DNA of 64,000 bases from Pseudomonas viridiflava (GCF_900590885.1 NZ_UUON01000050.1:1-64000); one strand, 5' to 3'. Positions 15,800-24,986 are shown, counted from the stretch's first letter. Notes: a model not told the origin generated them from the sequence alone. Translations and numbers: made by a program.

Positions 15800-17458
15800 A
15801 TGCTGACCTTGCTCAATCTGCTTTCCGCCGTGACCCTGCTTATCTGGGGCACGCACATCGTCCGTACCGGCATCTTGCGGGTCTACGGCTCCAACTTGCG
15901 CCACGTCATCGGGCAGAACATGTCCAAGCGCTGGCTGGCGTTTGTCGCCGGCATCCTGGTGACCGCCATGGTGCAGAGCAGCAACGCGACGGCGATGCTG
16001 GTGACCTCATTCGTCGGCCAGGGCCTGATGGGCCTGATGCCCGCCCTGGCGACCATGCTCGGCGCCGACGTCGGTACTGCGCTGATGGCGCGGGTGCTGA
16101 CTTTCGACTTGTCCTGGCTGTCGCCGCTGCTGATCTTCCTTGGCGTGATCTTCTTTCTCTCGCGCAAACAGACGCGGGCAGGGCAGTTGGGGCGCGTCGG
16201 CATCGGCCTCGGGCTGATCATCCTGGCCTTGCAGTTGATCGTCGAAGCCGCCGGGCCGATCACCCATGCCCAGGGCGTAAAGGTACTGTTCGCCTCGTTG
16301 ACCGGTGACATCCTGCTCGACGCCCTGGTCGGCGCCTTGTTCGCAATGATTTCCTACTCCAGCCTGGCCGCGGTCCTACTCACGGCAACCCTGGCCGGCG
16401 CCGGCGTGATCGGCTTGCACGTGGCCATCGGCCTGGTGATCGGTGCCAACATCGGCAGTGGCGTGCTGGCATTCCTCAGCACCAGCATGCAAAACGCCGC
16501 CGGGCGCCAGGTGGCACTGGGTAGCCTGCTCTACAAGCTGATCGGCCTGCTGCTGATCATTCCGGTGCTCGACCCCCTCGTACGCTGGATGGACGGTTTG
16601 GACTACAGTACCCAAGGCATGGTCATCACCTTCCACTTGCTCTACAACGTCAGCCGCTGCCTGATCCTGCTGCCCACCATTGGCCCGATGGCGCGCCTAT
16701 GCGCCTGGTTGCTGCCGGAGCGCGAAGAGGTCAACGGCAAAGCCAAGCCGCGCCACCTGGACCTCGCCGCGTTGGCCACACCAAGCCTGGCACTGGCCAA
16801 CGCCGCGCGCGAAACCCTGCGCCTGGGCGACCTGATCGACAACATGCTCACCGCCATGCAGGAAGTGCTGCGCGGCAAACAAACCGCCATCACCCAGGAA
16901 ATGCGCAGTCTCAGCGATGACGTCGAGGCGCTCTACAGCGCGATCAAACTCTACCTGGCGCAAATGCCCCGCGAAGACCTCAGTGAACAGGACAGCCGCC
17001 GCTGGGCCGAAATCATCGAACTGTCGATCAACCTGAAACTCGCCGGTGACCTGATCGAACGCATGCTGCGCAAGGTCCAGCAGCAGAAAACCTCTCAGCG
17101 CCGGCAGTTTTCCGAGGTCGGCCTGGAAGAACTTTCCGGCCTGCACAGCCAGCTGATTTCGAACCTGCGCCTGGGCCTGTCGGTATTTCTCAGCGCTGAC
17201 CCGGAAAGCGCGCGCCAATTACTGCGTGAGAAACGCCGCTTCCGCGCTCAGGAACGGCGCCTGGCCCATGCTCACGTGAGCCGCCTGCAACGCAAAATCG
17301 TACAGAGCCTGGAGACCAGTTCCCTGCACCTGGAGCTGATTGCCGACATGAAGCGCCTCAACTCGTTGTTTTGCAGCAGTGCTTATGTAGTCTTGGAAAC
17401 GTCCGACACCGGCGCGCTCTGGGCCGAAGATATTGCCGACATCACGCACTCGCCCTGA
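15800..17458 (+). CDS. Na/Pi cotransporter family protein with C-terminal PhoU-like domain
   Basis: A 552-aa protein. The N-terminal membrane part contains the inverted-repeat motifs VQSSNATAMLVTSF (about residue 55) and ISYSSLAAVLLTATL (about residue 185), typical of the NptA/YjbB sodium-phosphate family. After about residue 310 the sequence becomes helical and charged, resembling a PhoU-type domain that may sense or modulate transport. In E. coli the relative YjbB exports phosphate; direction here is unknown. The start has a G-rich upstream stretch. Neighbours give no pathway hint. Confidence 0.85.
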   Translation: MLTLLNLLSAVTLLIWGTHIVRTGILRVYGSNLRHVIGQNMSKRWLAFVAGILVTAMVQSSNATAMLVTSFVGQGLMGLMPALATMLGADVGTALMARVLTFDLSWLSPLLIFLGVIFFLSRKQTRAGQLGRVGIGLGLIILALQLIVEAAGPITHAQGVKVLFASLTGDILLDALVGALFAMISYSSLAAVLLTATLAGAGVIGLHVAIGLVIGANIGSGVLAFLSTSMQNAAGRQVALGSLLYKLIGLLLIIPVLDPLVRWMDGLDYSTQGMVITFHLLYNVSRCLILLPTIGPMARLCAWLLPEREEVNGKAKPRHLDLAALATPSLALANAARETLRLGDLIDNMLTAMQEVLRGKQTAITQEMRSLSDDVEALYSAIKLYLAQMPREDLSEQDSRRWAEIIELSINLKLAGDLIERMLRKVQQQKTSQRRQFSEVGLEELSGLHSQLISNLRLGLSVFLSADPESARQLLREKRRFRAQERRLAHAHVSRLQRKIVQSLETSSLHLELIADMKRLNSLFCSSAYVVLETSDTGALWAEDIADITHSP

Positions 17459-17515
17459 ACGGATGGTGGCCCGTGAAGTCAGTTAAAACTGACCTCACTC
17501 GCCAGGAAGCTTGTT

Positions 17516-18901
17516 ATGCGTCGCCTGTTATTCGCTTGCCTGCTCATGGGCTCGGCCCACACCTTTGCCTTTGACCGCTTGCAAGTCGAGGGCTACACCT
17601 TGCCCAACGGCCTGCAATTGCTGCTCAAACCGGGCACCGAGCGCGGGCACGTGGCGATCCGCCTGGTAGTCGGCGTCGGCCTGGATGATGTTGGCTGCGA
17701 AGAAAAAGAGCTGCCGCACCTGCTCGAACACCTGCTGTTCAGTGGCATCGACGGCGGCGGCGAGGGTGAGCTGGAAGACCGCATGCAAGCCCTCGGCGGC
17801 GAGTGGAACGCCTACACCAGCAATGCCGACACCACGTTCGTGATCGAAGCGCCTGCGCAAAACCAGCGCAAGGTGCTCGACCTGCTATTGGCGATCATCA
17901 CCCGCACCGAGCTGACCGACGCCAATATCAACGCGGCCAAAAAGGTGGTCGAGCGCGAAGACGGCGGCCATTACTCACACCTGCAGCGCCTGCTCGACCG
18001 CCAGGACCTGGGCCACACCGCGAGCAATCAACTGGCCGTCGAGCTGGGGCTCAAGTGCGCCGAGCGCGCCGAGGTCGATCACCTGACCCGCGAGCAGTTG
18101 GAGAAGCTGCGCAAAAATTGGTACGCGCCCAACAACATGACCCTGATCATCGTCGGCGACCTCGACAAACTGCTGCCGGCGTATCTGGAGCGCACCTACG
18201 GCCAACTCGACCCGGTGGAGCCCACGGAACACCCGGCGCTGCCGGACATCCAGCGCGCCGCCGCCGGCCATCGCGAACTCATCCACGGCTGGGTCGGCGA
18301 CAGCGCCAAGCTGCACTGGCTGTTCCCCGAGCCGATGCTGGACGCCCAGCATGATGAAACCTATGACCTGCTCAAGGACTACCTGGACTGGGCGCTGTAC
18401 CGCCAACTCCGCCTGCAGCACGGTTTGTCCTACGGCCCCTGGAGCGAGCGCGAAGTGCTCGGCGGCGTCGGTTTCCTCAGCCTGAATGCCGACCTGGAGC
18501 GGGAAAATCTCCCCGAAGCCGAACAGGTGCTGCAAGACCTCAAGGCGCAACTGCTCAAGGACGGCCTCGACCCGGCCGTATTCGCGCGGCTGCAACAAGC
18601 CGCCATCGCCCGCCAGGCCTGGGCCGTGCAGGGCAACAGCGCGCTGGCCGACTACTACTGGAGCGCTGCGGGCGACTACAACAACGGCCACTTCAGCGAC
18701 CCGGCCAAACGCACCAAGGCGGTCAAACTGGAGCAGGCCAACGCGGCCATGCGCCAGGTGTTCAAGCAACCGGGCTACTGGCGAATCGAGAAACCGCTGC
18801 TCAGCTACGACATGCTGAGCTGGATCGGTGGCGCGCTACTCGGCTTGATCGCCATTGTATTGATCGGCGTGCGCGGTTATCGCAAACGGATCGCGCAATG
18901 A
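17516..18901 (+). CDS. M16 family zinc peptidase, exported and membrane-anchored
   Basis: A 461-aa exported protein with an N-terminal signal peptide (MRRLLFACLLMGSAHTFAF). The inverted zinc motif HLLEH is at residues 68-72 and the third ligand Glu lies in KKVVEREDG near residue 146-148, so the site appears intact. A C-terminal hydrophobic helix (about residues 435-455) followed by RKRIAQ suggests anchoring to the inner membrane with the catalytic part in the periplasm. It is one M16 unit long (pitrilysin half). Substrate unknown. AGGAAG precedes the ATG, and the gene is followed at 18970 by a DUF5924/DUF2914 membrane protein. Confidence 0.85.
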   Translation: MRRLLFACLLMGSAHTFAFDRLQVEGYTLPNGLQLLLKPGTERGHVAIRLVVGVGLDDVGCEEKELPHLLEHLLFSGIDGGGEGELEDRMQALGGEWNAYTSNADTTFVIEAPAQNQRKVLDLLLAIITRTELTDANINAAKKVVEREDGGHYSHLQRLLDRQDLGHTASNQLAVELGLKCAERAEVDHLTREQLEKLRKNWYAPNNMTLIIVGDLDKLLPAYLERTYGQLDPVEPTEHPALPDIQRAAAGHRELIHGWVGDSAKLHWLFPEPMLDAQHDETYDLLKDYLDWALYRQLRLQHGLSYGPWSEREVLGGVGFLSLNADLERENLPEAEQVLQDLKAQLLKDGLDPAVFARLQQAAIARQAWAVQGNSALADYYWSAAGDYNNGHFSDPAKRTKAVKLEQANAAMRQVFKQPGYWRIEKPLLSYDMLSWIGGALLGLIAIVLIGVRGYRKRIAQ

Positions 18902-18969
18902 CGCACCGAACACCGGGCTAAGACGTTATTCTATTTGGGATTTTTCCTACCAAGACTGCGAACCGCCGA

Positions 18970-20001
18970 ATGCAAAACCTGACCCGCTTAATCACCCGCA
19001 TTCTCGAACTGATGAAGCGCTACCCAGGGGTGATTGCGCTCGGCGGTTTCATCTCGGGTGTGTGCAGCTTCATCCTGGTGGACCGCCAGCAAGGCATGGC
19101 CAGCTGGATCGCAGTCATCATGCTGGTAAGCTGGCTGTGGTTGATGCTGGAAAACAGCTTTACGCAGTTGTTCACCAAAGTGTTCAAACGGGAAATCCCC
19201 GAACCGCTGCTGCGCTACGCGACCCAGATGATCCACCAGGAAAGTCTGTTTTTTGTGTTGCCGTTCTTTTTCGTCACAACGGCATGGAACAGTGGCCAAT
19301 CGGTATTTACCGGCCTGCTCGGTGCCGCCGCGCTGGTGTCGATCACCGACCCGCTCTACTACAAATGGCTGGCGCCCAAGCGCTCGCTGTTTCTGGCCCT
19401 GCACACACTGACCCTGTTCGCCGCGTTGCTCACCGCACTGCCGATCATCCTGCACCTGACCACCGCCGAAAGTTACAAACTCGCCCTCGGCGTGGCCATG
19501 GCCCTGTCGATTCCAAGCCTGGCGGTGAGCATGCCGCTGCGCAGCCTCAAAGGCTGGGCGATGCTGCTGGGGGTCACGGCCGCCATAGGCTGCGCCGGCT
19601 GGTTCCTGCGCAGTTGGGTGCCACCGGCCACCCTGTGGATGACCGAAGTGGCCATCAGCACCCAGCTGCAAGACCGCACGCCGGGCGATGACCTCAAGGA
19701 AGTCAACGCCGGCCAATTGCGCAGCACCGGGCTCTACGCCTACACCGCAATCAACGCGCCGCGCGGGCTGGATGAGCGCATCTACCACGTGTGGAAATTC
19801 AACGGCAAAGAGGTCGACCGCATCGCCCTGGATATCCACGGCGGGCGCAAAGAGGGCTATCGCGCCTGGACCCACAAACAGAACTTCCCGGCCGACGCCG
19901 TGGGCCGCTGGCAGGTGCGTGTGTTGACCGAAGACGGGCAAGTGATCGGTGTGCTGCGCTTCAAAGTGACGGACACAGCACAAACGGACAATCCAAAGTA
20001 G
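18970..20001 (+). CDS. DUF5924/DUF2914-type membrane protein
   Basis: A 343-aa protein with about eight hydrophobic helices in the first 220 residues and a C-terminal soluble beta-rich part (RIYHVWKFNGKEVDRIALDI ... GRWQVRVLTEDGQVIGVLRF) resembling DUF2914, predicted to face the periplasm. Function unknown. The gene stands between an M16 protease and a lipid-transport operon; its stop is 28 nt before an alternative GTG start of the next gene, so co-transcription is possible. No good ribosome-binding site is visible at the ATG. Confidence 0.75.
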   Translation: MQNLTRLITRILELMKRYPGVIALGGFISGVCSFILVDRQQGMASWIAVIMLVSWLWLMLENSFTQLFTKVFKREIPEPLLRYATQMIHQESLFFVLPFFFVTTAWNSGQSVFTGLLGAAALVSITDPLYYKWLAPKRSLFLALHTLTLFAALLTALPIILHLTTAESYKLALGVAMALSIPSLAVSMPLRSLKGWAMLLGVTAAIGCAGWFLRSWVPPATLWMTEVAISTQLQDRTPGDDLKEVNAGQLRSTGLYAYTAINAPRGLDERIYHVWKFNGKEVDRIALDIHGGRKEGYRAWTHKQNFPADAVGRWQVRVLTEDGQVIGVLRFKVTDTAQTDNPK

Positions 20002-20055
20002 GCCGTATCGTGCTATTACGTAGGAATTGTGGATAGCCAGACAAGCTCGGAGCTT

Positions 20056-21204
20056 ATGACCAGTAGCAACACGGCCGGCGCCGCCCAACTCGATACGTCC
20101 TCCACCCCTCCGTTGCTCAGGATTACGGGGGACTGGACGCTTGCCCACTACGCTAGCCTGAAGAAGCTGTCGGGCAAACTCGACGGCCAATACGACGCCG
20201 GCGCGCGCATCGACCTCAATGGCCTCGGCGCACTGGATACCGCCGGCGCCTCGCTGCTGGTGGAGCTGCTGGGTCCGACCCGCATCGAGCAATCCGCCGA
20301 GCAGACCGATTGCAGCTTGTCTGCCGCTGACCGCGCGCTGCTCAAGACCGTCTACCGCTCCCTGAATGATTTTTGCGTCCCGGAAAAAGCCCCGGAAGAG
20401 GCCGCCGGCATCCAGGTGCTCGCCCGCATCGGGCGTGCGGTGGACACGGTCTGGCAAGACAGCAAGCAGCTGCTGGGCTTTATCGGCCTGATCCTCGAAA
20501 CCTTCGCCCGCGGCATCTTGCGCCCCAAGCGCTGGCGCCTGACGCCGATGGTCGCGCATCTGGAACAAGTCGGCCTCGACGCCGCGCCCATTGTGGCGTT
20601 GCTGACCTTTCTGGTGGGCGCGGTGGTGGCCTTCCTCGGCGCCACAGTGCTCAAGAGCTTCGGCGCGACGATTTTCACCGTGGACCTGGTGGCGTTCTCT
20701 TTCCTGCGTGAATTCGGCGTTTTGCTCACCGCGATCCTCATCGCCGGCCGCACCGCCAGTGCCTTCACTGCACAAATCGGCTCGATGAAGGCCAACGAAG
20801 AAATCGACGCCATCCGCACCCTAGGCCTGGACCCGATGGAGCTGCTGGTGCTGCCGCGCGTGCTGGCCCTGCTGGTGGCGCTGCCGATGCTGACCTTCCT
20901 GGCGATGCTCTCGGGGATTGTCGGCGGCGGCGTGGTGTGTGCCGTGGCGCTGGATATCTCGCCGGCGATGTTTCTTTCGCTGCTGCAATCGGACATCGGC
21001 GTGCAGCACTTCCTGGTCGGCATGGTGAAAGCGCCGGTTTTCGCCTTCCTGATTGCCGCCATCGGCTGCCTGGAAGGCTTCAAGGTCAGTGGCAGCGCCG
21101 AATCGGTCGGCGCCCACACCACCTCCAGCGTGGTGCAATCGATCTTTGTGGTCATCGTGCTGGACGCGGTCGCCGCGCTGTTCTTTATGGAGATGGGCTG
21201 GTGA
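20056..21204 (+). CDS. MlaE-like ABC transporter permease with N-terminal STAS domain
   Basis: A 382-aa permease of an Mce-type lipid ABC transporter. Residues 1-115 form a STAS-like domain (RITGDWTLAHYASLKKL ... IDLNGLGALDTAGASLLVEL); the remainder is a MlaE permease with the conserved EFGVLLTAILIAGRTASAF and EIDAIRTLGLDPMELLVLPR. The ATG at 20056 has GGAG 3 nt upstream; a GTG at 20029 preceded by AGGA is an equally possible start. It begins a four-gene overlapping operon. STAS fused to the permease replaces the separate MlaB subunit of the E. coli system. Confidence 0.88.
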   Translation: MTSSNTAGAAQLDTSSTPPLLRITGDWTLAHYASLKKLSGKLDGQYDAGARIDLNGLGALDTAGASLLVELLGPTRIEQSAEQTDCSLSAADRALLKTVYRSLNDFCVPEKAPEEAAGIQVLARIGRAVDTVWQDSKQLLGFIGLILETFARGILRPKRWRLTPMVAHLEQVGLDAAPIVALLTFLVGAVVAFLGATVLKSFGATIFTVDLVAFSFLREFGVLLTAILIAGRTASAFTAQIGSMKANEEIDAIRTLGLDPMELLVLPRVLALLVALPMLTFLAMLSGIVGGGVVCAVALDISPAMFLSLLQSDIGVQHFLVGMVKAPVFAFLIAAIGCLEGFKVSGSAESVGAHTTSSVVQSIFVVIVLDAVAALFFMEMGW

Positions 21205-22004
21205 GTCGCTTACACCGTGCACCCGCCGAGGCGGTGATCGAGGTGCGGGGTCTGTGCAATCGCTTTGGTAAACAGAGCGTGCATGAAAACCTCGACCTGG
21301 ATTTGTACAAGGGCGAGATCCTCGCCGTGGTCGGCGGCTCCGGCAGCGGCAAGTCGGTGCTGTTGCGCAGCATCGTCGGCCTGCGCCGGCCCAGCGAAGG
21401 TGAGGTGCGGGTGTTCGGCAAAAACCTGCCGAACCTGTCCGAGCATGAACGCTCGCTGGTGGAACGGCGCTTCGGTGTGCTGTTCCAGAAGGGCGCGCTG
21501 TTTTCCTCGCTGACCGTGACCGAGAACGTCGCGCTGCCGCTGATCGAGCACGCTGGCCTCAGCCGCCGCGACGCCGAGCACCTGGCCGCGGTCAAACTGG
21601 CCCTGGCCGGGCTGCCGCTGTCGGCGGCCGACAAGTACCCGGCGTCGCTGTCCGGCGGCATGATCAAGCGCGCCGCCCTGGCCCGCGCGCTGGCCCTGGA
21701 CCCGGATATCCTGTTTCTCGACGAGCCCACCGCCGGCCTCGACCCGATTGGCGCGGCGCAATTCGACCAACTGATCCTGACCCTGCGCGATGCGCTGGGC
21801 CTGAGCGTGTTCCTGGTGACCCATGACCTGGACACGCTGTACACCATCACCGACCGCGTGGCGGTGCTGGCGCAGAAGAAAGTGCTGGTGGCCGATGCCA
21901 TCGATGTCGTTTCGGAAACCGACGACGCGTGGATTCACGAATATTTCCACGGCCCCCGGGGCCGCGCGGCATTGGATGCCGCTCAATCGCTCAACGAGGT
22001 ATGA
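21201..22004 (+). CDS. MlaF-like ABC transporter ATPase
   Basis: A 267-aa ATP-binding subunit with Walker A GGSGSGKS (residues 45-52), the signature LSGGMIKRAALARAL and Walker B DILFLDEPTAGLDP, close to MlaF/Ttg2A. The GTG start overlaps the permease stop (GTGA), indicating coupling. It powers lipid movement through the permease and MCE protein of the same operon. A frame running upstream to 20937 lies inside the permease gene and is not used. Confidence 0.9.
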   Translation: MSRLHRAPAEAVIEVRGLCNRFGKQSVHENLDLDLYKGEILAVVGGSGSGKSVLLRSIVGLRRPSEGEVRVFGKNLPNLSEHERSLVERRFGVLFQKGALFSSLTVTENVALPLIEHAGLSRRDAEHLAAVKLALAGLPLSAADKYPASLSGGMIKRAALARALALDPDILFLDEPTAGLDPIGAAQFDQLILTLRDALGLSVFLVTHDLDTLYTITDRVAVLAQKKVLVADAIDVVSETDDAWIHEYFHGPRGRAALDAAQSLNEV

Positions 22005-22005
22005 C

Positions 22006-22944
22006 ATGGAAACCCGAGCCCATCATGTGATGATCGGTCTGTTCAGCGTAATCGTGGTGGTCGGCGCGATGCTGTTTGGCCTGTGGCTGGCCAAATCCAG
22101 CGTCGACAGCGCCTTTCAGGATTATGAGGTGATCTTCAACGAGGCGGTCAGCGGCCTGTCCCAGGGCAGTTCGGTGCAGTACAGCGGGATCAAGGTGGGC
22201 GATGTGATCAGCCTGAGCCTGGACCCCAAGGACCCGCGCCGCGTACTGGCGCGAATCCGCCTGGCCGGGCAGACGCCGATCAAGGAAGACACCCAGGCCA
22301 AGCTGGCGCTGACCGGCATCACCGGTACGTCGATCATCCAACTCAGTGGCGGCACTCCGCAAAGCCCGGAACTCAAGGGCAAGGACGGCAACCTGCCGCA
22401 GATCATCGCCTCGCCATCGCCGATTGCGCGACTGCTGAACAACAGCAACGACCTGATGACCGGCATTAACTTGCTGCTGCATAACGCCAACCACATGTTC
22501 TCTTCGGAGAACGTCGACCGCCTGAGCAAGACCCTGGACAATCTGCAACAAACCACCGGCGCCATCGCCGACCAGCGCGGCGACATCAAAGTGGTGATGC
22601 AGCAACTGATGCAAGTGAGCAAACAGGCGAGCGCCGCTCTGGAGCAAACCACCACACTGATGCGCAACGCCAACGGCCTGCTCAACGACCAAGGCAAGCA
22701 GGCGTTCGGCAGCGCGGAGCAGGCGATGAAATCCCTCGAACAAAGCACCGCGACCATCAACACCTTGCTGACCAACAACAAGGACTCGGTGAACAGCGGC
22801 ATGCAGGGCCTCAACGAACTGGCGCCGGCGGTGCGTGAACTGCGCGAAACCCTGGGTTCGCTGCGCGCCATCTCCCGCCGCCTGGAAGCCAACCCCAGCG
22901 GTTACCTGCTGGGCAGCGACAAGAACAAGGAGTTCACGCCATGA
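22006..22944 (+). CDS. MCE-domain substrate-binding protein (MlaD-like)
   Basis: A 312-aa membrane-anchored periplasmic protein: an N-terminal helix (about residues 10-30, IGLFSVIVVVGAMLFGLWLA), an MCE domain (about 40-120, with SGLSQGSSVQYSGIKVGDV) and a long helical C-terminal region of about 170 residues rich in Gln/Asn/Leu. The extended helical tail resembles MCE proteins that form a needle-like conduit rather than the short MlaD. It starts 2 nt after the ATPase stop and overlaps the next gene by four bases (ATGA). Confidence 0.88.
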   Translation: METRAHHVMIGLFSVIVVVGAMLFGLWLAKSSVDSAFQDYEVIFNEAVSGLSQGSSVQYSGIKVGDVISLSLDPKDPRRVLARIRLAGQTPIKEDTQAKLALTGITGTSIIQLSGGTPQSPELKGKDGNLPQIIASPSPIARLLNNSNDLMTGINLLLHNANHMFSSENVDRLSKTLDNLQQTTGAIADQRGDIKVVMQQLMQVSKQASAALEQTTTLMRNANGLLNDQGKQAFGSAEQAMKSLEQSTATINTLLTNNKDSVNSGMQGLNELAPAVRELRETLGSLRAISRRLEANPSGYLLGSDKNKEFTP

Positions 22945-23552
22945 AGCGTGCTTACCAAATGATCGCCCCTGTGGCCCTGGCCCTGATCAGCGCCTGCTCG
23001 ATCCTGCCCAAGGCCGACCCTTCGGACGTGTATCGCCTGGCGTCGGCCCAGCCTGCCGGCCAAGGCGCATCGGTGGCCTGGTCGCTGCGCGTGAATAAAC
23101 CGCAAACCAGCGAGTTTCTAGACAGCCCGCGCATTGCCGTGGTGCCCAATGGAGATCTGATCAGCAGTTACGCCAACTCACGCTGGAGCGACCCGGCGCC
23201 GGTGCTGCTGCGCAACCGCTTCATGGATGGCTTCCAGCGTGATGGCCGGGTGACGCTGCTGAGCACCGATGAAACCAACCTACAGGCCGACTATGAGCTG
23301 GGTGGGCAGTTGCAGGCGTTTCAGAGTGAGTACCACGGCAATGCGGTGGAGGTGGTGATTCGCCTGGATGCGCGGTTGGTGCGCGGGAGCGATCAGCGGA
23401 TTGTGGCTAGCCGGCGGTTTGAAGTACATCAGCCGGTGAACGATGCCAAGGTGCCGGCGGTGGTGGCGGCTTTTGGGCAGGCAGGGGATCAGTTGAACAG
23501 GCAGGTGGTGGATTGGGTGGTGCAGCAGGGCAACACAGCGCCGAAACGCTGA
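22941..23552 (+). CDS. ABC-type transport auxiliary lipoprotein (PqiC-like)
   Basis: A 203-aa predicted lipoprotein with lipobox LISAC (Cys at about residue 19), followed by the ABC_trans_aux-type sequence SDVYRLAS ... NKPQTSEFLDSPRIAV ... SRWSDPAPVLLRNRF. Proteins of this type (PqiC, YmbA) sit at the outer membrane and complete Mce transport systems. It overlaps the MCE gene by four bases. A REPIN follows directly after the stop. Confidence 0.87.
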   Translation: MKRAYQMIAPVALALISACSILPKADPSDVYRLASAQPAGQGASVAWSLRVNKPQTSEFLDSPRIAVVPNGDLISSYANSRWSDPAPVLLRNRFMDGFQRDGRVTLLSTDETNLQADYELGGQLQAFQSEYHGNAVEVVIRLDARLVRGSDQRIVASRRFEVHQPVNDAKVPAVVAAFGQAGDQLNRQVVDWVVQQGNTAPKR

Positions 23553-23558
23553 GGGCCT

Positions 23559-23648
23559 CATCGGGGGGCAAGCCCCCTCCCACATTTGAATGTGTTCACA
23601 GATCAACTGTGGGAGGGGCGGTGCGACGATTCGACTTGCCCCCGATAG
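23559..23648. repeat. REPIN element R2 (hybrid)
   Basis: Two inverted REP arms: ATCGGGGGGCAAGCCCCCTC with CCCACATTTGA on the left, and TGTGGGAGGGGCGGTGCGAC continuing GATTCGACTTGCCCCCGAT on the right. The right arm carries the longer GGTGCGACGATTCGACTTG variant. It fills the gap between convergent genes. Confidence 0.87.
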
Positions 23649-23659
23649 CTATTTAAGCC

Positions 23660-24889
23660 TCAACCAAAGAACCAGTAGCACACCGCAATAGCCGCCACCA
23701 CACCCGCCAACTCCGCCAGCAACGCACACCCAACCGCATGCCGCGCGCGCTGGATACCCACCGAGCCGAAGTACACCGCCAGCACATAGAAGGTGGTCTC
23801 GGTACTGCCCTGAATCGTCGCCGCCACCAACGCCGGGAAGCTGTCCACGCCTTGGGTCTGCATGGTTTCGATCAGCATCGCCCGTGCAGCGCTGCCGGAG
23901 AACGGCTTGACCATCGCGGTCGGCAAGGCGTCGACAAAGCGCGTGTCCAGGCCGGTCCAGGCGACCACATGGCGAATCCCTTCCAGGCCGAAGTCCAACG
24001 CCCCGGAGGCACGCAACACGCCTACGGCGCACAGCATCGCCACCAGATAAGGCAGTAGGTTCTTCGCCACATCGAAGCCTTCTTTGGCCCCTTCGACAAA
24101 CGCCTCGTACACCTTGACCTTGCGCAGCGCGCCGATCACCAGGAACAGCATGATCAGGCCAAACAGCGTGAGGTTGCCCAGGATCGACGACAACCCGGCC
24201 AGCGCCGTGGCCGACAGGGTCGCCAGCAGCGCCATGAAGCCGCCCAGCACCAACGCACCCGGAATCAGATAGGCCAACACCACCGGATCCCACAACCGCA
24301 GCCGCTGCATCACCGCCACCGAGAGCAGGCCCACCAGGGTCGACGCGCTGGTCGCCAGCAGTATCGGCAGAAACACCAGTGTCGGGTCAGGCGCACCTTG
24401 CTGGGCGCGGTACATGAAGATGGTCACCGGCAGCAGCGTGAGCGAGGACGCGTTAAGCACCAGGAACAGGATCTGCGCATTGCTCGCGGTGTTGGGGATG
24501 GGGTTGAGTTCCTGCAGCGCCTTCATGGCTTTTAAACCGATGGGCGTCGCGGCGTTGTCCAGGCCCAGGCCGTTGGCGGCGAAGTTGAGGGTGATCAAGC
24601 CGATGGCAGGGTGGCCGGGCGGCACTTCCGGCATCAGGCGCAGAAACAGTGGGCCGAGCGCCTTGGCCAGCCAGTCGACGATGCCGGCTTTTTCGGCGAT
24701 GCGCAAAAAGCCCAGCCACAAGGTCAGGGTGCCGAACAGCAGCACCATCACTTCCACCGACAATTTGGCCATGGCGAAAATGCTTTCCACCATCGCCGCG
24801 AAAATCCCGGCGTTGCCGCCCACCAGCCATTGCATCAGTGCTGACACCATTGCCACGACAAAGAAGCCAAGCCACAGGCCATTGAGCAT
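23660..24889 (-). CDS. Fused SpmA-SpmB nucleoside recognition (Gate) domain membrane protein
   Basis: A 409-aa membrane protein with two tandem Gate-type halves. The first (about residues 1-200) contains TLTLWLGFLRIAEKAGIVDW and NFAANGLGLDNAATPIGLKA, typical of SpmA; the second (about 215-409) contains FVEGAKEGFDVAKNLLPYLV, ALPTAMVKPFSGSAARAM and IQGSTETTFYVLAVYFGSVG, typical of SpmB. In spore formers these are separate proteins needed for spore dehydration; in Gram-negative bacteria the role is unknown, perhaps small-molecule transport. It is convergent with the Mce operon. Confidence 0.85.
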   Translation of the reverse strand: MLNGLWLGFFVVAMVSALMQWLVGGNAGIFAAMVESIFAMAKLSVEVMVLLFGTLTLWLGFLRIAEKAGIVDWLAKALGPLFLRLMPEVPPGHPAIGLITLNFAANGLGLDNAATPIGLKAMKALQELNPIPNTASNAQILFLVLNASSLTLLPVTIFMYRAQQGAPDPTLVFLPILLATSASTLVGLLSVAVMQRLRLWDPVVLAYLIPGALVLGGFMALLATLSATALAGLSSILGNLTLFGLIMLFLVIGALRKVKVYEAFVEGAKEGFDVAKNLLPYLVAMLCAVGVLRASGALDFGLEGIRHVVAWTGLDTRFVDALPTAMVKPFSGSAARAMLIETMQTQGVDSFPALVAATIQGSTETTFYVLAVYFGSVGIQRARHAVGCALLAELAGVVAAIAVCYWFFG

Positions 24890-24941
24890 CAGTTAAATCC
24901 CCCGAAAGATGGGGCGAATGATAGCGGGGCTGGCAGAAACG

Positions 24942-24968
24942 ACAAACCCCGGATTTTCCGGGGTTTGT
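24942..24968 (-). terminator. Terminator hairpin after gltP
   Basis: A perfect 11-bp stem (ACAAACCCCGG / CCGGGGTTTGT) with a 5-nt loop lies 18 nt beyond the gltP stop, between it and the start of the SpmAB gene. Its T tract is short. Confidence 0.75.
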
Positions 24969-24986
24969 GTAGGAACAGGCGACTGA

